From positions 1-5,197 of the forward strand of contig CALBSU010000168.1 of the NCBI GenBank assembly GCA_937967285.1: a stretch of DNA of 5,197 bases. Reading direction: 5' to 3'. The position numbers were made by a program, and so were the translations under genes. Each line of letters starts with the position of its first letter. Position 1 is the first letter of the stretch. Source of the stretch: an uncultured Acidobacteriota bacterium. Its GTDB lineage: Bacteria > Acidobacteriota > Blastocatellia > RBC074. This document shows positions 1 through 5,197 of this stretch, one piece after another. The notes beneath the pieces were generated by a model. It was not told where the DNA came from. It worked only from the letters and a program-made list of their open reading frames with translations, and made no database searches.

Positions 1-442
1 GCATGACGTCCCACGAGTCCCAGAGCTGCAGGCCCAGAAACAGGCCGATCAGCAGGGCCGCGGGCAGCGCCCACCTCTCTGTCAGCCTCGAAAACTCGAT
101 CGCCGGCACTCGCTGCTGGTTGATCGTGACGTATTTGATCAGCTTGGTGAAGGCGCTGCTCAGCTTGAGGGCGAGCCTGAAATTGAGCCAGATCAGAACC
201 ATCGAAATGATCCCCGGAATCAGCCCGGCCAGAATCTTCGTCCGCAGAGTGGTCGTGAAGACGTTCGAATATCCCATCCGATCGAACCAGAGCCACTCGG
301 TGTAATAGCTGATCATTCCGGGGAACAGGATCAGCGCCAGAATCGCTACCACCAGTAAGAGCATCCAGCGGGGGCGACCGGTCGGTCCGTTGTCGTTACC
401 TTCAACAACCTCGAATTCTCTCTCGAACGGGTCGTAGTTCAT
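1..442 (-). CDS. UPF0182 family integral membrane protein, N-terminal part (runs off the left edge)
   Basis: This is the first 147 codons of a minus-strand gene that starts at the ATG at 442-440 and continues beyond the left edge. Translation begins [10 protein letters not shown], an acidic soluble head of about 25 residues. Three hydrophobic segments follow at roughly residues 27-47, 70-92 and 124-141. The stretch [16 protein letters not shown] at residues 47-62 matches the pattern typical of the UPF0182 (COG1615) family: a Trp-rich segment just after the first membrane span, then a Gly-Tyr-x-x-Val-Phe. Family members are usually around 900 residues with several N-terminal membrane spans and a large extracytoplasmic part, so most of the gene lies outside the window. 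A GGAG ribosome site lies about 7 nt before the ATG and supports this start. Biochemical function is unknown for the family. The gene is divergent from the MFS gene, and the shared gap carries a heptamer inverted repeat. The family call rests on motif memory, not a search. Confidence 0.83.
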   Translation of the reverse strand, partial: MNYDPFEREFEVVEGNDNGPTGRPRWMLLLVVAILALILFPGMISYYTEWLWFDRMGYSNVFTTTLRTKILAGLIPGIISMVLIWLNFRLALKLSSAFTKLIKYVTINQQRVPAIEFSRLTERWALPAALLIGLFLGLQLWDSWDVM

Positions 443-474
443 GGTTTTCTCCGTTGGTTTATGATTAGTCAAAA

Positions 475-619
475 GTATAAAGTAGAAAGTAGAAAGATAA
501 AAACCGGCCTGTCCCACCTGGCATAATGGCAGTCAGCGTTATTTTCCGGAATTGCCGGATTTTCATTCAGTTAAATCACGACCGCCGGGTTAAGATACTT
601 TCTACCTTCTACTTTCTAC
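475..619. repeat. Inverted pair of GTAGAAA heptamer arrays in the divergent gap (locus 1)
   Basis: The left arm, 475-496, reads GTATAAA, GTAGAAA, GTAGAAA, G. The right arm, 598-619, is its reverse complement, reading GTAGAAA, GTAGAAG, GTAGAAA, G on the minus strand. The two 22-nt arms agree at 20 positions. Inside them the match partly resumes with AACCGGC (501-507) facing GCCGGGTT (585-592), so the stem can extend with a bulge. The unpaired centre is about 100 nt and holds a small hairpin, TCCGG (545-549) facing CCGGA (555-559) around a 5-nt loop. The array lies between the starts of two divergent genes, so both promoters must lie in or beside it. I see only weak -10-like hexamers (CATAAT at 522-527 on +, TATACT at 479-474 on -) with no convincing -35 partners. 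The remainder of the 443-636 gap shows no gene. Confidence 0.8.
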
Positions 620-625
620 TATTTT

Positions 626-630
626 GGAGG
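626..630 (+). promoter_or_regulatory. Ribosome binding site that fixes a TTG start
   Basis: GGAGG sits 6 nt before the TTG at 637-639. The other nearby TTG, at 633-635, is out of frame and too close to the site, so this site decides the non-ATG start of the MFS gene. The next in-frame ATG (residue 16, codon at 682) has no comparable site and would remove part of the conserved N-terminus. Confidence 0.85.
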
Positions 631-636
631 TATTGA

Positions 637-1917
637 TTGAGTCTCGAACCGCGTTCGCGGAGAAACGCGACATTTTCGGCAATGCGGCACCGGAATTATC
701 GCGTTTTCTGGGCCGGATCGTTCCTCTCGAACGTCGGGACGTGGATGCAGGCAGTGGCGCAGGGATGGCTGGTCCGTGAGCTGACGGCATCGACGACGGT
801 CATCGGCTTCGTCTCGTTCGCCGGTTCATTTCCGCTGCTCGCCTTTTCGCTCTTCAGCGGCGTCTATGCCGATCTCTTCAATCGCCGCAAACTGCTGCTC
901 TGGACTCAGATGGTTCAGTTGCTCTGCGCCGGGACGCTGGGAGTGCTGGTTTTGATGCGCGACTGGGGGATCTGGCCGGTTCTCTCGATCTGGCACATCA
1001 TCGCGGTCTCGTTCGCGAGCGGACTGGCGACGACGCTGGCGAATCCGGCGTATCAGGCGCTGACGCTCGATATCGTCGGACGCGAGGATCTGCCGAGCGC
1101 GGTTGCGCTCAATTCGGCTCAATTCAATCTCTCGCGGATCATCGGGCCGACGGCGGGCGGTCTGCTCTTCGCGTGGATCGGGATCGCCGGCTGTTACATG
1201 TTCAACAGCGCCAGCTTCCTGGCAGTCATCGCGGCGCTGATGGTCATGCGATTTCCGCCGCACAGGGCGGCCGCCAACCGGTCGGCGCGCGAGGTCTGGC
1301 GGCAGATGATCGTCGGAGTGCGATACGTCAGAGGCCGGCCGCGCGTGACCACTCTGCTGGCGATCGCGGCTGTAACCAGCATCTTCGGACTGCCCTATCT
1401 GACCTTCATGCCGGTCTTTGCGAAGGATGTGCTCGCTCTGGATGCTCGCGGGCTGTCGTACCTCTGGGCCGGGACGGGCAGCGGCGCCCTGGTCAGCGCG
1501 CTCGCGATGGCTTTCGTGCTCAGCACGTCGCGACGGCGCGGCCTGCTGCTGCTTGTCGGGACCGGTATCTTCGGTCTTGCGGTTATCGCATTCTCGCTCT
1601 CGAGGAGCTTCCCGCTTTCGTTCTTCTGTCTGATGCTGGTCGGCGGAGGAATGGTCAGCATCACAACCTCAGTCAATACGCTGCTTCAGACGCTGGTCCG
1701 CGATCGCATGCGGGGACGCGTCATGAGCATGTACGGCCTGTCTTTCCTGGGATTCCCGCCGGCGGGGAGTTTGCTTGTCGGTTCGGTTGCTGATCTGATC
1801 GGAGACCGGTTCGGATTCCACGGCATTCAACTGGCGCTCGGTCTGAGCGGCCTGCTGATCGCCGTCCTGGCTCTGGCGGTATCATTCCTTGTCCCGAGGC
1901 TGAGGGAACTGGAGTAG
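637..1917 (+). CDS. MFS transporter, MFS_3 / EntS-like exporter family
   Basis: This gene encodes a 426-residue inner-membrane carrier of the major facilitator superfamily, with about twelve hydrophobic spans and the usual length for the family. It starts at TTG, set by the GGAGG site. After a short basic N-terminus comes RNYRVFWAGSFLSNVGTWMQ (residues 19-38), the signature opening of the MFS_3 'transmembrane secretion effector' group that contains the enterobactin exporter EntS. The loop-2/3 MFS motif A appears as GVYADLFNRRK (75-85). A second group signature, DLPSAVALNSAQFNLSRIIGP (from 151), follows the fourth or fifth span. RDRMRGRVMSMY (355-366) is the matching motif of the C-terminal half. 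Members export small molecules, probably by proton antiport; some export siderophores and others are annotated as drug efflux pumps. The substrate here cannot be deduced: no siderophore or resistance genes are adjacent. The gene ends at TAG, 6 nt before an inverted repeat and convergent with the SDR gene. The family call is secure; the substrate is unknown. Confidence 0.92.
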   Translation: MSLEPRSRRNATFSAMRHRNYRVFWAGSFLSNVGTWMQAVAQGWLVRELTASTTVIGFVSFAGSFPLLAFSLFSGVYADLFNRRKLLLWTQMVQLLCAGTLGVLVLMRDWGIWPVLSIWHIIAVSFASGLATTLANPAYQALTLDIVGREDLPSAVALNSAQFNLSRIIGPTAGGLLFAWIGIAGCYMFNSASFLAVIAALMVMRFPPHRAAANRSAREVWRQMIVGVRYVRGRPRVTTLLAIAAVTSIFGLPYLTFMPVFAKDVLALDARGLSYLWAGTGSGALVSALAMAFVLSTSRRRGLLLLVGTGIFGLAVIAFSLSRSFPLSFFCLMLVGGGMVSITTSVNTLLQTLVRDRMRGRVMSMYGLSFLGFPPAGSLLVGSVADLIGDRFGFHGIQLALGLSGLLIAVLALAVSFLVPRLRELE

Positions 1918-1923
1918 TTTCCG

Positions 1924-2037
1924 GAAGAAGTTTCCAGTTGCCAGTTTCCAGTAGGTTTCCTGAACTCTGCGGCCACTTTAAAATTTCAGATACTGATGAA
2001 ATAACAATACTGGCAACTGGAAACTGGAAACTTCTTC
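1924..2037. repeat. Inverted heptamer repeat filling a convergent gap (locus 2)
   Basis: Arms of 30 nt at 1924-1953 and 2008-2037 are reverse complements at 28 positions. Each begins, from its outer end, with GAAGAAGTTTCCAGTT. The left arm then has one GTTGCCA-type unit followed by a GTTTCCA-type unit; the right arm has the same two in the opposite order, which accounts for the two mismatches. The centre, 1954-2007, is unlike the centres of the other repeats and can form a small ATTTCA/TGAAAT hairpin (1983-1988 with 1997-2002). The element spans almost the whole gap between two facing stop codons (MFS TAG at 1915-1917, SDR TAG at 2043-2041). As RNA it could form a stem of about 30 bp in either direction and so might act as a bidirectional 3'-end structure. 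There is no T-run after it, so it is not a classical intrinsic terminator. Confidence 0.85.
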
Positions 2038-2040
2038 GAT

Positions 2041-2799
2041 CTACCTTCCGCCATCGATTCCGATCACTTCGCCGGTGATGAATCCGGCCTCATCTGAGCA
2101 GAGGAAGGAGATCAGCTCTGCGACCTCTTCAGGCGATCCCGCGCGCTGCAGCGGCGTCGCGTTGATCACGTCCTGCAGCCTGTCCGGCCGCGAGAACTGG
2201 TCGTGGAAGGGCGTCAGGATGATCCCGGGCGCGATCGCGTTGACCGTCACATTGAAGGAGCCGAGCTCGCTCGCCAGCCCCTTGGTCAGTGAGTTGACGG
2301 CAGCCTTCGCCGCCGCGTAGGGCAGGGAGCCTCCGCGACCGCCGAACTGCGCCGCAAGAGAAGATATATTAATGATGCGCCCGCTCCGCTGCTCCTTCAT
2401 GTGCGGGATGACTGCCTGCGAACAGAGAAAGACGCTCTTCAGATTGACGTCGATGATCTGATCCCACGTCTCGTCATTGCAGTCGTCAATCCTCATCAGC
2501 TTGACGATGCTCCCGGCATTGTTGATCAGGAAGTCGACCCTGCCGAAATTGTCGAGCGTCTCGGCCACCATCCGCATGACCTCGACACGTTTTGTGACGT
2601 CAGCCCGCAGAGCCACCGCGTTGCGCCTCATCTCCTGAATCTCGGCCACGGTCTCAGCGGCGCCCTGTTCGTTCGTCAGATAGTTGACCACGACGGCCGC
2701 ACCGTTACGCGCCAGCGCCACGGCCGCCGCCCTTCCGATGCCGGACCCCGCTCCGGTCACGATCGCGATCTTACCCTTTAAATCGTATTGTGCAGTCAT
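2041..2799 (-). CDS. SDR family NAD(P)-dependent oxidoreductase, FabG-like
   Basis: This is a complete 252-residue classical short-chain dehydrogenase/reductase, the usual length for the family. The Rossmann nucleotide-binding motif TGAGSGIG is at residues 15-22, and the structural NNAG motif is at 93-96. The catalytic tetrad is complete: Asn119 (in DVNLKS), Ser147 (in NISSL), and Tyr161 with Lys165 in YAAAK. NAIAPG (187-192) precedes the substrate loop, and the protein ends in the usual GEVIGIDGG with a single extra Arg. The second beta strand ends VVVNY with no acidic residue, which usually favours NADP(H); this is inferred. Proteins like this reduce 3-oxoacyl-ACP or oxidise sugars and secondary alcohols, and the sequence does not tell which. 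There is no fatty-acid gene nearby, so fabG is not assigned. The ATG at 2799-2797 has no strong ribosome site, only GGA at 2810-2808 in a copy of the CTGGAAA repeat unit. The gene follows rarA on the same strand, 133 nt downstream across an inverted repeat, so co-transcription is possible but uncertain. Confidence 0.93.
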   Translation of the reverse strand: MTAQYDLKGKIAIVTGAGSGIGRAAAVALARNGAAVVVNYLTNEQGAAETVAEIQEMRRNAVALRADVTKRVEVMRMVAETLDNFGRVDFLINNAGSIVKLMRIDDCNDETWDQIIDVNLKSVFLCSQAVIPHMKEQRSGRIINISSLAAQFGGRGGSLPYAAAKAAVNSLTKGLASELGSFNVTVNAIAPGIILTPFHDQFSRPDRLQDVINATPLQRAGSPEEVAELISFLCSDEAGFITGEVIGIDGGR

Positions 2800-2820
2800 G
2801 AGTAGTTTCCAGTTGAAAAA

Positions 2821-2932
2821 AGTTTCCAGTTTCCAGTTTCCGGTTTCCAGTCTTTAATTAGCAGTCGTGTTATACCCGGTATGCGAGTAACGACTGATTA
2901 AAGACTGGAAACCGGAAACTGGAAACTGGAAA

Positions 2933-2934
<2 letters not shown>
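2821..2934. repeat. Perfect 38-bp inverted heptamer repeat overlapping the rarA stop codon (locus 3)
   Basis: The left arm, 2821-2858, and right arm, 2897-2934, are exact reverse complements over 38 nt. Each arm, read inward, contains three AGTTTCC-type heptamers, one variant GGTTTCC, and then a non-repeated tail AGTCTTTAAT. The stem continues inward after a 3-nt bulge with CAGTCGT (2862-2868) facing ACGACTG (2890-2896), and then ATACC (2872-2876) facing GGTAT (2878-2882). Almost the whole 114-nt element can therefore fold into one hairpin. One additional unit, AGTTTCCAGTT (2804-2814), lies outside the left arm directly before the SDR start codon. The right arm ends inside the stop codon of rarA (2935-2933). 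The element lies between two genes read on the same strand, so it would be transcribed if they share an mRNA. Confidence 0.92.
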
Positions 2935-4231
<1,297 letters not shown>

Positions 4232-4285
4232 ACCACGCTTCCTTTCTCATCTTCACCACACCTCATTATTCACGGGATTAACGTG

Positions 4286-4327
4286 TTTTAAGAATATTAA
4301 AAGGTATAATGGTAAGACCAATTTGGT
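4286..4327 (+). promoter_or_regulatory. Probable promoter with flanking dyads, upstream of the SprT-like gene
   Basis: A perfect -10 hexamer, TATAAT, lies at 4305-4310 on the + strand in an AT-rich island of otherwise GC-rich DNA. No good -35 box lies 16-18 nt upstream. TTAACG at 4278-4283 is the nearest match but is about 21 nt away. Three small dyads cluster here: TTTTAA-GAATA-TTAAAA (4286-4302), TGGT-AAG-ACCA (about 4310-4320) and ACCAA-T-TTGGT (4317-4327). They could be operator half-sites around the -10 and the likely transcription start near 4317. Such short dyads also occur by chance in AT-rich promoter DNA. The rarA promoter must lie in the same island on the other strand; only weak candidates are visible, for example AATAAT at 4270-4265. 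Confidence 0.45.
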
Positions 4328-4391
4328 ATGAGAGGGAGCTGCGAGGGGCGGGCGGGAAAATTTTATCTGCTGTGGTGAGCGGGACTTAGGC

Positions 4392-4502
4392 AGGAGGGGG
4401 TGAAAAGGATGTTGACTCAGTGGAAAGGAGCTTTCTAGCATGACGGAGCAGTAAACTGAGCGTTGCCCGGAAACTACGACCTGAAGCGGGTCGGGACGGC
4501 GT
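4392..4502 (+). promoter_or_regulatory. Structured 5' leader of the SprT-like gene (candidate cis-regulatory RNA)
   Basis: The + strand between the putative start near 4317 and the SprT-like gene is about 200 nt, purine-rich and able to fold. CTCAG (4416-4420) can pair with CTGAG (4456-4460). This encloses a hairpin from 4421 to 4437 with 7 bp and a GAG loop, whose 5' side and loop contain an AAAGGAG Shine-Dalgarno-like sequence (4424-4430). A second unit follows: CGTTGCCCG (4461-4469) pairs with CGGGACGGCG (4492-4501), with one bulged A and two G-U pairs. It is capped by ACCT/GGGT (4479-4482 with 4488-4491). It ends about 10 nt before the real ribosome site GAGG (4511-4514). I do not recognise a known riboswitch class. 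Pairings were found by eye and no energies were computed. Confidence 0.4.
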
Positions 4503-4523
4503 GGAACAGAGAGGTAAAAAGAG

Positions 4524-5197
4524 ATGTCATCGGGCGAATCATCATTGAAAATGCATTTTGCTGATGCATTCCGGCAGATTACGAAGCGGTCGGATCCGCC
4601 TGAGATCCACGTGACCTACTATCCGTTTGCGGGGTTGAATCACACGATCAGGATCCGCAAGCAGCGGATCTATGTGCGGGTTTCGGACATCCTGCGGGAC
4701 GCTCCGCCGCAGGTCTGCCGGGCGCTGGCATTCATCCTGGTCTCGAAGCTCTTCAACAAGAGCGCGCTCGAGGAGCATCTCAAGCTGTATCGTCAGTATG
4801 CCTATCAGCCGCAGGTGCTGCGGGCCTCGGATCTGGCGCGTCAGAAGCGTGGTCGGAAGGTGCTGACGGGGGCGGCCGGGCACGTATACAATCTCGACAA
4901 ACTTTTCGCCCGGCTGAACCGGAGATATTTCGGCAACGAATTGGCGAAGCCGGCGCTGAGCTGGAGCGCGCGGAGGACGCGGCGGGTGCTCGGCCACCAC
5001 GACTACGTTCACGACGCGATCGTCATCAGCCGTTCGCTGGATGATATGGATGTGCCGGAATATCTGGTCGAATACATCCTTTATCATGAGATGCTCCACA
5101 TGCGGCATCGCCCGCGTGTGATCAACGGCCGGCGGATCTATCACACTGCGGCCTTCCGCGCCGAGGAGAAGCGCTTCGCCCGTTACGACGATGCGAT
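4524..5197 (+). CDS. SprT-like zinc metalloprotease domain protein (cut at the right edge)
   Basis: 224 codons are present from the ATG at 4524. GAGG at 4511-4514 lies 9 nt upstream and supports this start over the internal Met10. The N-terminal 110 residues are a small alpha/beta region ([28 protein letters not shown]) leading into helices with many basic residues. The SprT-like domain follows: [24 protein letters not shown] (from about 124 to 148), a beta region with [16 protein letters not shown], and then the zinc site HEMLH (188-192). In that site His188 and His192 are ligands and Glu189 is catalytic. The third ligand is probably His207 in [13 protein letters not shown]. All three landmarks of an active gluzincin-type protease are intact. 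Such proteins usually end soon after this last motif, so probably few residues are missing. Family members include E. coli SprT and the catalytic domain of human SPRTN. Bacterial substrates are mostly unknown. No signal peptide or membrane span is visible, so it is likely cytoplasmic. It is divergent from rarA. Confidence 0.87.
   Translation, partial: MSSGESSLKMHFADAFRQITKRSDPPEIHVTYYPFAGLNHTIRIRKQRIYVRVSDILRDAPPQVCRALAFILVSKLFNKSALEEHLKLYRQYAYQPQVLRASDLARQKRGRKVLTGAAGHVYNLDKLFARLNRRYFGNELAKPALSWSARRTRRVLGHHDYVHDAIVISRSLDDMDVPEYLVEYILYHEMLHMRHRPRVINGRRIYHTAAFRAEEKRFARYDDA

Noticed and set aside
826..1263. 145-codon minus-strand open frame inside the MFS gene, plus the 206-codon + frame at 1173-1793
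   Set aside because: Their compositions are rich in Arg, Asp, Gln and Ala with no family motif. The MFS frame shows conserved signatures throughout this stretch.
1994..2026. Hammerhead-ribozyme-like pieces: CTGATGA at 1994-2000 and GAAAC shortly after, inside locus 2
   Set aside because: The sequence between them does not form stem II and there is no fitting stem III with a cleavage triplet. GAAAC is simply part of the CTGGAAA repeat.
1924..2037. Classical rho-independent terminator between the convergent genes
   Set aside because: The stem is long and only moderately GC-rich, with a 54-nt centre, and neither side is followed by a run of T. A 3'-end role remains possible but not as a standard terminator.
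2041..2799. Assignment of the SDR gene as fabG of fatty-acid synthesis
   Set aside because: The catalytic and cofactor motifs are common to many SDR enzymes and no acyl-carrier or fatty-acid gene is nearby.
4253..4441. 62-codon minus-strand open frame across the rarA / sprT-like gap
   Set aside because: No ribosome site and no recognisable motif. It runs across the promoter island and the leader.
4542..5144. 200-codon open frame on the minus strand opposite the SprT-like gene
   Set aside because: It is Arg/Pro/His-rich shadow sequence in GC-rich DNA. The + strand encodes a recognisable HEMLH protease with a ribosome site, which settles the strand.

Overview
The window is 5.2 kb of bacterial chromosome, GC-rich by eye. 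It holds three complete and two edge-cut protein genes, no recognisable tRNA or rRNA, and no transposase. The organism cannot be named from this sequence. Codon choice, standard Shine-Dalgarno sites, an EntS-type MFS carrier and a UPF0182 membrane protein would suit an Acidobacteriota-like environmental bacterium, but that is a weak inference.

Layout, left to right: (1) the N-terminal 147 residues of a UPF0182 multi-pass membrane protein, reading left off the window edge; (2) a divergent gap holding an inverted pair of GTAGAAA heptamer arrays; (3) a complete MFS_3 (EntS-like) exporter on the + strand, starting at TTG behind a GGAGG site; (4) a convergent gap filled by an inverted pair of GTTTCCA/GTTGCCA heptamer arrays; (5) a complete classical SDR oxidoreductase (FabG-like) on the - strand; (6) a gap holding a perfect 38-bp inverted repeat, again of GTTTCCA heptamers, whose outer end overlaps the stop codon of the next gene; (7) a complete RarA/MgsA/WRNIP1-family AAA+ ATPase on the - strand; (8) a divergent gap of 292 bp with a consensus -10 hexamer and a G-rich leader that can fold into several helices; (9) a SprT-like zinc metalloprotease on the + strand, cut by the right edge probably only a few residues before its end.

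The genes do not form one pathway. The coding regions are ordinary housekeeping or accessory families. The one suggestive pair is rarA with the divergent sprT-like gene: their human relatives WRNIP1 and SPRTN both act in DNA-damage tolerance.

The most unusual content is between the genes. Three consecutive gaps (divergent, convergent and tandem) each carry tandem heptamers arranged as facing arms around a different unique centre. The two unit types fit one consensus, (G/C)T(A/G)GAAA. This looks like a dispersed fold-back repeat family rather than ordinary terminators.
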